Source: Acidobacteriota bacterium (lineage in GTDB: Bacteria; Acidobacteriota; Holophagae; Holophagales; Holophagaceae). From it: 64,000 bases of DNA. A program made the position numbers and the translations under genes. The number at the start of each line of letters is the position of its first letter. Position 1 is the stretch's first letter. The notes beneath the pieces are model-generated. The model made no database searches. It had not been told where the DNA came from and saw nothing but the letters and a program-made list of their open reading frames with translations. Where the stretch lies: the NCBI GenBank assembly GCA_016195985.1, contig JACPYP010000030.1, positions 1 through 64,000 of the forward strand, in the 5' to 3' direction. This document shows positions 34,626-43,974 of the stretch, one piece after another.

Positions 34626-35597
34626 TCAACGATTACTTGGTTTTGGTGGAATCTGCTGGCATTCATCCTTCTTAGCATCACCTAGTGCATGCCCCTCCAA
34701 TAAATATTTCATTACCGCTTCCCTGCCAGCAACCGCAATGGCCTTGTCCCACCATTCCCAAGCCTTGGCAGGATTGGCTCGCAGTTTTTCCCCATCCGGT
34801 CCGAGTTCCGTCGGTTTCCAATTAGAATCTGGCCAAGTTCCATACGCGTATATGGCTCCAATATCCGCCATTGTTGGCCAATGCCCCATGGCAATTAGTT
34901 TCCGGGAAAGCTCCATGCTTTCCTGGCGACCGGCCAGCGTTTCCTCCCGAGAATGTCCCCGAGATCGGCGCAAGCGTTCAGCCAGCATGATCATCGCGTC
35001 AATCGATCCACGATCTACAGCTCTTCGAAGCCATTGGTTTTTTTCTTGGTTGGAAAGCAAGGGTGTGCCTAGATGCTTGGCATCTCCCAATAGGTAGGGA
35101 ACATCTTGCAGCTCCAACATGGCTTCCACATCACCGGATTCGGCTTTCGGAAGCAGGGATTCGTAGGCGCGTTTGATCCACTGATTCTGCTCTTCTGGGC
35201 TGCGCACCTGCGACACCATGTTGAGCATGGCAGAAGCATGCCCCGCCTCAGCAGCCCGCCGGATCCAAACCCTCCCTTTTTCTTGGCCACTGCCAGGCCC
35301 CGGCTCGGCGTGACGAACCATGGAGATGCCCATGGCCCACATGGCCTTGGGGTCACCAGACTGAGCTAAGGGGAGCAGCGCCCTTTGCACCAAGGCGGGT
35401 TCAAATGGCTGTTTTACCCTCCATGCCTCGCACGCATGATTCGCATCAACCATGGCGAACCCATCACCCTTTCGGCCCTGGGCCACCATTTGCAGCGCAT
35501 GCTCCGGCACCTTCTCCCGGCTCTCAGTTTTCTCTTGTGGAGCGCCGCTCCAAAGCACACATGTGCACATAATCCCAAGGAATGTCGATCCTCTCAT
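34626..35597 (-). CDS. Exported Sel1-repeat protein (first copy, next to the intact giant gene)
   Basis: This 323-residue protein has a signal-like start (MRGSTFLGIMCTCVLWSGAP). Sel1 repeats follow: AQSGDPKAMWAMG, AAEAGHASAMLNMV, AESGDVEAMLELQ, VDRGSIDAMIMLAERLRR and MGHWPTMADIGAIYAYG. It begins only 32 bases after the stop of the giant peptidase-bearing gene, so the two are likely co-transcribed. By analogy with Sel1 immunity proteins that protect the periplasm from secreted effectors, it is the candidate cognate immunity protein. That is inference. The start was placed at 35597 because the signal segment begins there and the upstream part overlaps the giant gene. Confidence 0.86.
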   Translation of the reverse strand: MRGSTFLGIMCTCVLWSGAPQEKTESREKVPEHALQMVAQGRKGDGFAMVDANHACEAWRVKQPFEPALVQRALLPLAQSGDPKAMWAMGISMVRHAEPGPGSGQEKGRVWIRRAAEAGHASAMLNMVSQVRSPEEQNQWIKRAYESLLPKAESGDVEAMLELQDVPYLLGDAKHLGTPLLSNQEKNQWLRRAVDRGSIDAMIMLAERLRRSRGHSREETLAGRQESMELSRKLIAMGHWPTMADIGAIYAYGTWPDSNWKPTELGPDGEKLRANPAKAWEWWDKAIAVAGREAVMKYLLEGHALGDAKKDECQQIPPKPSNR

Positions 35598-35628
35598 GAC
35601 TGGGTCTCCTGACTGGGAATGAGATCTT

Positions 35629-37266
35629 CTATTTTTTAAGAAACAGGTGGAGGTGGTTGGTGTGGATGTGATCAGTCCATGCATAGAACCGTGGCTGGAA
35701 GGAATTTGCGTCTGTTTCACCAATACCCAAATTCAAATCGACTCCATTCGCAACAATCGCGGGCTCGCTTTGGTCATCGTAGATTTCGTAGGAATCGCAA
35801 TGCCCCCTTAATAGCAACTGGTAGATCTGATTGCCATCATTGACCCACTTCTTGCGCAGGAGCTGGTTTGCATTCGTTGGATCACTCTTTTTCAAAGCCG
35901 ACGAACTGGCCCAGGTTGGATCATCCGTCGGTGCACTATAAATAGTCAGATAATCCCCCAGCACCCTCGTCACCATATAGATGGCCACGTCCCGTCGATA
36001 CCCATTTATGGTCGGAAGTTGGTTGAATATCGCAGCCAAGTTGGTTCTGGCCGCGTTAATCCAGTTGGTCAAACGCGCCCTGGCCGCTGGATCTCCGTTT
36101 CTTGCTGCTCGTAGATCACCGTAAATGTGCGAGTCTCGGAAATCGCTCCCACTGCCAGGCATGTCTGCATCCACATAGGAACGATAGCCCGGGTGGAACA
36201 TATCAAGCATGGTCCCATCCAAATGGTTTATGTGATCCCCTTTTTTCCCATTTTCCAGCGAAATATCATTCACGGGTCCGACCAATTGTCGATTTGAAGT
36301 CACCCATTGAAATGTCATGTAATCGCACCATTTATCGTTATCCCAAGTTGGCATATATGAATTCTGGAACCATTGAGCTGCCGACCATAACCCGGTCGTT
36401 CGTACTGTTATGGACGAGCTAAAGGGCTGGGACGAGACCTTAATCGCGGCATTATTACCTGTGGCTCCAAATATCTGGAAGTCATAAGAAATTTGGCCAC
36501 CAGGCGGTAAGGTCACACCTTGAGTAATGTCCAATCCATATGGAACGGAGGACATATTTCCCACATCTGCCGAAAAGGTAACTTGGACAGAATAGAATTC
36601 AACTCTACCTCTTGTTGATTCGTGAGCATCTGCCCGTTGTTGAACAGCGTTGATCCAATTTGCCGCCCAATTTACTGAGGTACTCCCGACATTGTCCGGA
36701 AGTGTTGTTGCGTCGATTTGATGGAACACGCCTGTGGCGGTCGGAGTAAGCCCAGTTCGTGCCTGACGAGTGAGTACGCGCTGCCTGGTCGTTCCTACAA
36801 CCAAATCAACGCTGATGTCCGTGATATTGAACTCCCGTGTAGGTTTCAAAACCGCGAGGATGAATGATCGTTGACTGCTATTCATAAATGTCGGTAAGGG
36901 TGGCGCACCCGCATCTGCGAGCCCAAAACCAAATGGGAGTGGAACGCTAATGAAGGAATATAGCGGCACATCCGATCTGCCGCCATTCGGCTGAGTCAGC
37001 TGCGCCAACGTCACTTCATTTAGAGGATAGGCTGCAAATACGTTCGAGGAGGGGACGGAAACCATTCCAAAGAACGTTGACCAAAGACTTGAAATCGAAT
37101 CAGCAGCGGCAGCCTTGTTAGCCGCCGTCTTCAACTTTCCGTTTCCGACCAGAGATGCCTGAGCAGCCGGTGCATCAGTGGTGATCTGAATTCCGGTGAT
37201 AAACACATTCCCGTCTGGCTGTAACGCGAGCTTTGGATCTTGGAGCCCGTAACCGAGATCATCCAT
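35629..37266 (-). CDS. C-terminal part of the giant protein: kelch end plus LAS-type metallopeptidase domain
   Basis: This frame holds 545 residues from its first ATG but stays open further upstream to about 37330. There it encodes ELWYPSETELYDPDTNTWRV, a typical kelch/galactose-oxidase strand that continues the upstream gene. It is therefore the rest of the giant protein after a one-base frameshift, not a separate gene. The last 200 residues hold HLDGTMLDMFHPG, with H348 and D355 spaced as H-x6-D, and the end reads HTNHLHLFL, with H538 and H540 as H-x-H. H-x6-D plus H-x-H is the core zinc motif of LAS peptidases (MepA/M74, M15, lysostaphin). I infer a murein or peptide hydrolase; no overall family match is claimed. 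The first Sel1 gene follows at once. Confidence 0.7.
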   Translation of the reverse strand: MDDLGYGLQDPKLALQPDGNVFITGIQITTDAPAAQASLVGNGKLKTAANKAAAADSISSLWSTFFGMVSVPSSNVFAAYPLNEVTLAQLTQPNGGRSDVPLYSFISVPLPFGFGLADAGAPPLPTFMNSSQRSFILAVLKPTREFNITDISVDLVVGTTRQRVLTRQARTGLTPTATGVFHQIDATTLPDNVGSTSVNWAANWINAVQQRADAHESTRGRVEFYSVQVTFSADVGNMSSVPYGLDITQGVTLPPGGQISYDFQIFGATGNNAAIKVSSQPFSSSITVRTTGLWSAAQWFQNSYMPTWDNDKWCDYMTFQWVTSNRQLVGPVNDISLENGKKGDHINHLDGTMLDMFHPGYRSYVDADMPGSGSDFRDSHIYGDLRAARNGDPAARARLTNWINAARTNLAAIFNQLPTINGYRRDVAIYMVTRVLGDYLTIYSAPTDDPTWASSSALKKSDPTNANQLLRKKWVNDGNQIYQLLLRGHCDSYEIYDDQSEPAIVANGVDLNLGIGETDANSFQPRFYAWTDHIHTNHLHLFLKK

Positions 37267-40200
37267 GACGCGCCAGGTATTCGTGTCGGGATCGTAGAGT
37301 TCTGTCTCGCTGGGGTACCACAGCTCAAGGCGAACTCGCCACCCACAGATGGATCGTACATATACACCGATCCGACCGGCGGCATCCCCTCAGGAATGGC
37401 GGGGTAGCCCGGATAGACGCCGCCTGCCACCATCGCCCGTCCATCATCCAGTTCCACTGCGCCATGAAGGCCGGGAAGATAAACTTCAGACTCCGGGCTT
37501 GGGCTCAAGGTGTACATCAACCCGGATTGCGGATAGAACAGGCATGAAGGATTGACGTCGTGCCTATAACCGCTCCACCCTCCCATCAGCAGCGCCTGGC
37601 CGTTTTTCAATGCCAGCGCACTGCCGCCCGCGAATCGTCCGCCGGCAGTGGGTCCATGGAATCCTGTCGGGGCGTCCGGATGAAGGGGAAGGTATTCAAA
37701 CAGTCCTGAATCCGGGTTGTAGACCTGGGCGTTTGGCAGCCGGCCTATTCTTTGGGGCGAATCCGGAATCAATAGATTCAGCCAAGTTCCAACGCCGTTC
37801 GCGATGAGGACCCGGCCATCCGCAAGCAATGCCGCCGAATGCCCCGCACGGCCTGCCGATAAAAGATAGGGCGGGCTGCCGGAAGGCCCCGGATCGCCCT
37901 GATCCGTGTCTGAAAGCAGCGAACCAGTTTGAGTGAAGGTTTGTGTTGCCGGGTCATAGAGAAAACAAGTGTCCAGAAGTCGCAGATTGGGACCGGCCAC
38001 CGTGTTGACAGGCTGGAGCATAGGGTTGCTTCCTGTGGGATCCCACCCGCCTGCGATCAGGATTTTCCCGCTCTTGAGCGCGGTGACAGAGTACCCAAGG
38101 CGGTTCAAGGCGGCCGGAACCTTGTCGTTGAGTGGATCGACGCTTCCGGTCACGAGAACGATCGCGGATCCGAACGAAACCCCGTTTGCCGCGCTGGTTG
38201 CGACGACCCGGTACTCACCCGGGCGCCAAGCCGTGAACACGCCCTGCGCGTCGATCTTGGCGGTGGCCGGATTGCCGGACACGCTCCAGGTCACGGACTG
38301 GTCTTCTTCCGCGGTGACCATGGCGTTGAAGGATTGGTAGTTTCCGGATCGAACTGTAGAGAGAACCGGCGAAACGCTAACGCCGCCGTTCACGGGCGAA
38401 GGCATTGGCCCACCGCTGCCGCCCCCGCTTCCCCCCGCTGCGTTTACGATCACTTTGGCAGTGGATGAAACGGAGCTGTCGAGCGAACTCACGGCCCTCA
38501 CGGTATAGATGCCGGCCACTGACGGCGCGGTATAGAGACCCGATGAATCGATGGACCCTCCACCCGACTCGACCACGGACCAAAGAATGGAACCTCCGGT
38601 GACGGCGGATTGGAAGCGATAGGTCGCGGAAAAGGCCACGAGAGCGGTCGTGGGCGCGATCAACAACTGGGGATGGAGGACCACGGCCTGAATTGAAACT
38701 GAAACGGAGGGATTCAAGATGCTGGTCGCCGTGAGGGTATAGGTACCTGGGACGGTTGGCGCCGTGTAGAGACTTCCATTGAAGGAACCGCCCGTAGCTG
38801 TCCAAGTGACATCACCCGACGAGCATTGGTAGCCCATTTGGATCACCTGCCCGGGAAAGAGGTCCGGGGCCGGCGTCACGGTGAGAGTCACAATGGGCTG
38901 GATGACCGTAACGGTCGCTGAGGCCTGAGCAGAAGGATCATCCACGCCCGTGACTGTGACGGTGTATGTTCCGGGGACAAGCGGAGCGGTATAGGTGCCA
39001 TCCGCGGCAATGGTCCCGCCGGAAGCGGACCAAGTCACTTGGTTCGTCGGAGCGGTCAGGGTGTAGCCGAACCTCAAACTCGAGCCCACCGGCAGGGTGA
39101 TTGTGCCCGGGGTGATGGTGATCGGAGGCTGCACCATGACTGTCGTTTGACCATAAAAGCCGTAGTTCGTGGAAGATCTTGCGACCACGGTGTACGACCC
39201 AGCAATTAAGGGCGCGGTGTAGTTTCCAAAGGCATCGATGGAGCCTCCGTTGGCCTCCATGATTGACCAGTTGACAGAGGGGATGGATTTTCCGGGAGCA
39301 GCGGTCCATGAAAATCTTGCCGTGGCACCCACCCCGATGGTGGGGGCGTCTGGGGTAATGAAAATACTGGGGACCCCTGAAGTTCGATCCAGGTTATAGG
39401 TCCAGCGGCCGACGGGCCCAGTTGGATCAAAGCAAACCAAGGTGGCCGAACTCGCTGTCGGATCAAAGAAGGTGGTGAAGGTCCCCTGGCGTAGCGCATC
39501 TCCCGCAACAAACCAGGTCCCGGTCCAAACGGAACGGTCCATGGTTCCCGTCAGGACCACAGGGAGGCCGAATCCGTCATTATCCAGTTTTCCCGAAAAG
39601 CTATTTCCTGATCCTGTGACGGTGAGGGTCGCGTAGACGCCCCCGTTCTGCCTGTAGGTGCCTTGAGCATTGACTGGGGCCGAACCGATCACATCGACAA
39701 AAACGGTCCAACTTCCGGAACCAACCGGATACACGCCGGGGATGGCGATCGTCACGGTATCCCGAATGGGGTAGGCAGGGGCTGTATAGAGCCCTGTGGC
39801 GTCTATCGTCCCATAGGCGGCCGAAAGGACCGGCGTCCCTCCCGCTGAAATGGGACTGAATTGGAAGGTCTGACCTGGGGCGACAGAAGCGTATGCAGGA
39901 TTCAGATCCACAACGGGAGCGGGTGGGGCACTGGTTCGCACCATGCCGTAGAAGCTGCCGCTGCTGGACAAGCTGCCGCCGTAACTCCAGTTATCGTTGG
40001 CAAGTGAATTTCCGTCGGGTGAGATGAGGTATTCATTCCCCAGCTGATCCTGCAACCGATCGCCGTTCAAAGTGAAATGTCCTTCTTCAGAAGGGCCCCG
40101 GTAATAGGCGAATATCCGGACATCCATCCCATCTTGGAAAAGAACACAATTCCTCTTAAGCGTATCTACGAAAGCCCCCGACAGGTTCGTGAAAAGGGGG

Positions 40201-43200
40201 TGATCGATCACCTGGAAAGTCCAGTTTGCCTTCTGGGAAACAGCAGCGAGGCTGGTTGCAGTAACCACGTAGGTTCCAGGGAGACTCGGGGCCTGGTAGT
40301 AGCCGTTGGCGGAAATGGAACCGCCTGTGGCGGTCCATGAGACTTCGGGAGCAGCGATTCCCGTCACCCCTGCGGTCAGCCAAACGCCCCCGCCCGTATT
40401 CAAAATGGCGGTAGGGGCTGAAAGGTTGACTTTGCCCACCCCTGGCAAGAGGGTTCCTTGCCACTCGTTCTGGGGACCCGCGCCTATTTGCCAGTAGCCT
40501 GTGAAGGATCCTCCCGAACCATCGAACACCAATTCCAACGTTCCACTGGTCTCGCCAGCCGTCCAAGTCCCGCCAAAGGTCATTGCAGTAGGCGTATCTT
40601 TAAGCCTGACTTTGCCTGTGGCCATTACGCCAAGGGCCGGATTGGTCCACTTGAAGGAATAGTCTGGCCAAGGCCAAAGAGAGAATTCGCCAGCATTGGT
40701 TTGATAAACACCGGAGTAACTGAATGTTTCTCTCGGGACAAGGGTTCCAGAAACAATGCCGGCCACTAAGGACGGCTGGTTCGCAAAGGCTGCCGTGACA
40801 AGACTCAACCCAGGCTTCAAAGGAAGGGCATAGGCAGCCAGTCCGCCCTCTAAAGGGTGGACTGTTCCGAATGTCGCATTCCATATGACCTGAGGGCGCA
40901 GATGATTTGAATTTCTTTGGAGGTTAAAACCGGTTGAATCTGTGCCGCTATTAAAATTGAGCATGACTGGCGCGGCGACCTCCATCGGTGATCCGAAGTA
41001 CCCAGCTGCATAGGTTCCCATGCGAATCGCAACAGTCTGGTTGGTTGTGCCATTTTGCCTGAACCCGGCAAAACCAGGGGCCAGTGGCTCATAGACGTAA
41101 TCAAATAAACCCGTTGACCCGTCAGTCCCTTGCCAGGTACCGCTGTATTTCAACCCCGAAACAGTACCGTCGTGACGAATCGAGTAGCTGCTTGTTGCGG
41201 TATCCAAAATCAAACGGTTACCAGATTGGAAGGTTCGATTCTCGCTTCCGGCACCCAGATCCAGATTTCCAGTAGGAGTGACGCGGATAAACGTCGTGGC
41301 CGACTGGTTTGGATCTGCAACGCTGCGGGCGATCACCGCGTATACGCCGGGCGCATTGGACGCGGTGTAGGTCCCATCTGCAGCGATGGCCTCTCCCGGC
41401 GCCCCTTGGATTTCCCAGGTTACCAATGTGTTGCTAGAGCCAATAACAAGGGGGATCAGCCGCTTGGTTTCATTGGTCCTAAGCAACTGCCTCGGGGCTT
41501 CGAAGACCACGCCGACCGCGCCCGGGATGCGAATCCGCTGATCCCCGCTGCTGCTTAATTGAATGGCCGATCCGTCCGCAGAGATGGCCCACGTGAAGTA
41601 CTCCAGCACTCCTCCTGCGAAGTTCCAGGCGGTTCCCTGAAGCACCCCATTCGAAAGGGTTCCCGAAATGGAATACAGATTTCCAGGAGATATCACCCAA
41701 TTCCATCCAGTGCTTGGAGCCGGCCCGGCGGCCTGATCCAAGGCCTGTGCCTTCGCCGCCAAAGGCAATGGTGTCCCGACGGGAGGCGTGGTCCCACTGG
41801 GAAGACGGGTCCCCCAGCCAAACACTTTGTCCCCCGATTGGACCAGCACCAGTTGATCCATCTCGCCTGCAATTGGGTTGGTCGGGTAGTACCCACCATT
41901 GACCGAATCATTCTGCTTGAACACAAAAACGCCAGTCACGTCCCCAGCCTGTTGCTGGAGGTCGATGGAGGCGTGCCCGGTCACCACCGTGCCTGCCGCA
42001 TTTGTCACCTTGCAGGTCAGGTTGATGGGTCCCGAAGGGGCCACAGGGGCGTTGAAGGTGATCGAGTTGCCAGCACTCCCGGAGGTGATCGACCCTCCCT
42101 GCACCGACCAGGAATAGGATGAACCATTCACCAGAGGCACTGAAGCGGTCAATCCGGTGGTTCCGATCACGGCGGTCGCCGGCACGGAGATCCGACAGTT
42201 GGGCGGATCAACCACAGGGATCTGAGCCGCACCGAGCGAGAAGAAGCTGTTATCAGCCGTATGAACGGAGCATTGCAGATCCACGGGCGTTCCCGCGGTG
42301 CCCGCTTTGAACACGACCGTTGCCGCGTCCTGACCGGAGGTGATCGTTCCGTTCACAATTTCCCAGTAGTAGGTCTGCCCCGGAACCAACCCGGGAACGG
42401 AAGCCCGGTACCCCCGCTGACCCGCCGTGGCTTTTGATGGCGCCGTGACCGTAGCATCAGGGGGCACACCGACCGCCACCGCCACCATGGCGGTCGTTGA
42501 GGTTCCGGCCGCATTCGTTACCGTCAGCGTGTAGTCGGTGGACCATGCGGGTGAGACTGCGATCGTTGAATGGCTCGCAACCGCGCCGACGCCCTGGTCA
42601 ATGGCGCCCGCGCCGTTCGCGAAGACTGCTGTCAGATTCGCCGTTCCCCCCGGGGTTATCGCCTGCGGAGAAGGCCCGAAGCTCGTGATGGATGGGGCGG
42701 CGACCACTGAGACCGTTTTTGTTCCCGTTGCCGCCAAACCAAGCGAATTCGTCACTTTGCAAGACAATGTCAGGTTCCCGACTGACCCAGCTTTGTACGT
42801 AATCGCGTTTGTTCCTGAGCCTCCCGTGATGCTCCCGCGCGTCACAGCCCAGGCATATGTAGATCCCGGCTGGCTCGGAACCGAGGCGATGTATCCGCTC
42901 ATCCCCGTTGTGGCTGCATTGGGAGCTGTTAGTGCCGTGATGGGCGCAGGCACAAATGTGTACGAAGAGGAACTGGTTGCTGTTCCAGCGGCTGTGGTGA
43001 TGCTGATCGCCCCAGTCCCGGCACCCGAAGGTGTAACGGCAGTAATCGAGGTCGCGCTCACGATCCTGAAGCGACTTGCAGCCACTCCGTTGAACTTGAC
43101 AGCCGTCGCGCCTGTTAAATTGGCTCCGGTTAAAGTCACCGTGGTTCCAACGGTTCCGGAGGCAGGGGTGAAGCCCGTGATGGTTGGTGTCGCTGCTACG

Positions 43201-43520
43201 GTCAAAGCGGCGGCCTTACTGGTAGCGGTCCCGGCTGAGTTGCTCACCTTCACCGCAAATCTGGCCCCGCTGTCCGCGGCTGTTGTGGTTGCCTTCGTGT
43301 AGCTGGCGGAGGTCGCCCCCGAAATGACGGATCCATTTCTCAGCCACTGGTATGCAAGGGGAGCCGTTCCGCTTGCAACAACCGTGAATGTCGCCTTGGC
43401 CCCGAAGGCCACGGTCTGATTCGCGGGTTGAGCGGTGATCTTGGGTGCCGTGGCACCCGTGAGCATGCGGCCTGCCAGGATTAGGAGAAGGAACAGGTTA
43501 GCCAATCGTGCCGGGATCAT
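37131..43520 (-). CDS. Giant secreted Ig/IPT/kelch-repeat protein, N-terminal part
   Basis: This frame of 2,129 residues opens with a signal peptide (LANLFLLLILAGRMLTGATA). An I-set-like Ig domain follows (about 27-109, with the A-D-S-G-x-x-F-x-V-K-V-x-N signature). An IPT/TIG domain (about 112-190) has FTPASGTVGTTVTLTGANL. Then come many Ig/Big-like repeats ending in GTYTVTATS-type strands (to about 1,830), and kelch-like blades (about 1,840-2,063) with KILIAGGWDP, RVLIANG and AMVAGGVYPG. Near 37,330 the frame loses kelch character and runs into a nonsense tail of about 65 residues, while the kelch pattern continues one base out of frame. The intact product would have about 2,630 residues. 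It should be exported and adhesive or toxin-presenting. No outer-membrane translocator is adjacent. Confidence 0.8.
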   Translation of the reverse strand: MIPARLANLFLLLILAGRMLTGATAPKITAQPANQTVAFGAKATFTVVASGTAPLAYQWLRNGSVISGATSASYTKATTTAADSGARFAVKVSNSAGTATSKAAALTVAATPTITGFTPASGTVGTTVTLTGANLTGATAVKFNGVAASRFRIVSATSITAVTPSGAGTGAISITTAAGTATSSSSYTFVPAPITALTAPNAATTGMSGYIASVPSQPGSTYAWAVTRGSITGGSGTNAITYKAGSVGNLTLSCKVTNSLGLAATGTKTVSVVAAPSITSFGPSPQAITPGGTANLTAVFANGAGAIDQGVGAVASHSTIAVSPAWSTDYTLTVTNAAGTSTTAMVAVAVGVPPDATVTAPSKATAGQRGYRASVPGLVPGQTYYWEIVNGTITSGQDAATVVFKAGTAGTPVDLQCSVHTADNSFFSLGAAQIPVVDPPNCRISVPATAVIGTTGLTASVPLVNGSSYSWSVQGGSITSGSAGNSITFNAPVAPSGPINLTCKVTNAAGTVVTGHASIDLQQQAGDVTGVFVFKQNDSVNGGYYPTNPIAGEMDQLVLVQSGDKVFGWGTRLPSGTTPPVGTPLPLAAKAQALDQAAGPAPSTGWNWVISPGNLYSISGTLSNGVLQGTAWNFAGGVLEYFTWAISADGSAIQLSSSGDQRIRIPGAVGVVFEAPRQLLRTNETKRLIPLVIGSSNTLVTWEIQGAPGEAIAADGTYTASNAPGVYAVIARSVADPNQSATTFIRVTPTGNLDLGAGSENRTFQSGNRLILDTATSSYSIRHDGTVSGLKYSGTWQGTDGSTGLFDYVYEPLAPGFAGFRQNGTTNQTVAIRMGTYAAGYFGSPMEVAAPVMLNFNSGTDSTGFNLQRNSNHLRPQVIWNATFGTVHPLEGGLAAYALPLKPGLSLVTAAFANQPSLVAGIVSGTLVPRETFSYSGVYQTNAGEFSLWPWPDYSFKWTNPALGVMATGKVRLKDTPTAMTFGGTWTAGETSGTLELVFDGSGGSFTGYWQIGAGPQNEWQGTLLPGVGKVNLSAPTAILNTGGGVWLTAGVTGIAAPEVSWTATGGSISANGYYQAPSLPGTYVVTATSLAAVSQKANWTFQVIDHPLFTNLSGAFVDTLKRNCVLFQDGMDVRIFAYYRGPSEEGHFTLNGDRLQDQLGNEYLISPDGNSLANDNWSYGGSLSSSGSFYGMVRTSAPPAPVVDLNPAYASVAPGQTFQFSPISAGGTPVLSAAYGTIDATGLYTAPAYPIRDTVTIAIPGVYPVGSGSWTVFVDVIGSAPVNAQGTYRQNGGVYATLTVTGSGNSFSGKLDNDGFGLPVVLTGTMDRSVWTGTWFVAGDALRQGTFTTFFDPTASSATLVCFDPTGPVGRWTYNLDRTSGVPSIFITPDAPTIGVGATARFSWTAAPGKSIPSVNWSIMEANGGSIDAFGNYTAPLIAGSYTVVARSSTNYGFYGQTTVMVQPPITITPGTITLPVGSSLRFGYTLTAPTNQVTWSASGGTIAADGTYTAPLVPGTYTVTVTGVDDPSAQASATVTVIQPIVTLTVTPAPDLFPGQVIQMGYQCSSGDVTWTATGGSFNGSLYTAPTVPGTYTLTATSILNPSVSVSIQAVVLHPQLLIAPTTALVAFSATYRFQSAVTGGSILWSVVESGGGSIDSSGLYTAPSVAGIYTVRAVSSLDSSVSSTAKVIVNAAGGSGGGSGGPMPSPVNGGVSVSPVLSTVRSGNYQSFNAMVTAEEDQSVTWSVSGNPATAKIDAQGVFTAWRPGEYRVVATSAANGVSFGSAIVLVTGSVDPLNDKVPAALNRLGYSVTALKSGKILIAGGWDPTGSNPMLQPVNTVAGPNLRLLDTCFLYDPATQTFTQTGSLLSDTDQGDPGPSGSPPYLLSAGRAGHSAALLADGRVLIANGVGTWLNLLIPDSPQRIGRLPNAQVYNPDSGLFEYLPLHPDAPTGFHGPTAGGRFAGGSALALKNGQALLMGGWSGYRHDVNPSCLFYPQSGLMYTLSPSPESEVYLPGLHGAVELDDGRAMVAGGVYPGYPAIPEGMPPVGSVYMYDPSVGGEFALSCGTPARQNSTIPTRIPGASWMISVTGSKIQSSRYSQTGMCLSPEFRSPLMHRLLRHLWSETES

Positions 43521-43974
43521 GGATTACCTCTGCGCACTGGGCCTGACTCTGGGGCCAGAAATTCGGCCTGCCCCACCATCCAGTCGAGGCGGGTAAACAG
43601 GCGAATTCCAAATTGAAGGGGATGCCCCGAATCTACGCCTTTTTTTTGGGATTTCCGGGTGAATTCCGCCGATCGGTGTCATTTCTCCCCCCGAACGGTC
43701 GTTCGGGGGGAGAAAGAATCCCCACCACGCGGAATCGGCGGGCATGCATGACCACCGGTCTTGTGGCCCCGGCTGAAACTCCAAAGTTTCTGGTTCCAAC
43801 TAAAAGCCCACTGCCCTTCTCCGGCCCCTCCCCCCTGAGGAATGGCCCAGCTGCGCGATGGCCGCGCCTCATGCTCCTAAAGCCACTGGGCTCACCAACC
43901 AACGGCCGGTTGAGAAGTCCCGATGGCGTTCATCGATCCGAATGATTCCGGAGTGAGCCTAAACCTGTCCCTGC
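43521..43974. other. Leader region of the giant gene
   Basis: These 454 bases lie between the giant gene's 5' end and the 3' end of the DUF1579 gene. No coding frame looks real. The region contains a run of eight T at about 43638 (plus strand) and the 16-base hairpin listed separately. It probably holds the giant gene's promoter and the DUF1579 gene's terminator. Confidence 0.5.
43682..43715. promoter_or_regulatory. Perfect 16-bp hairpin upstream of the giant gene
   Basis: TTTCTCCCCCCGAACG (43682-43697) and its exact complement (43700-43715) flank a 2-base loop. It lies about 160 bases before the giant gene's ATG. The stem contains six C/G pairs in a row and no U-run follows. It may be a strong transcript hairpin, an attenuator, or the terminator of the upstream gene. 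Confidence 0.72.

Noticed and set aside
43521-43700. Cyclic-di-GMP riboswitch before the giant gene, and likewise before the lipoprotein at 60829-60960
   Set aside because: The minus-strand leaders do not show the conserved GEMM core or tetraloop sequences I would expect.
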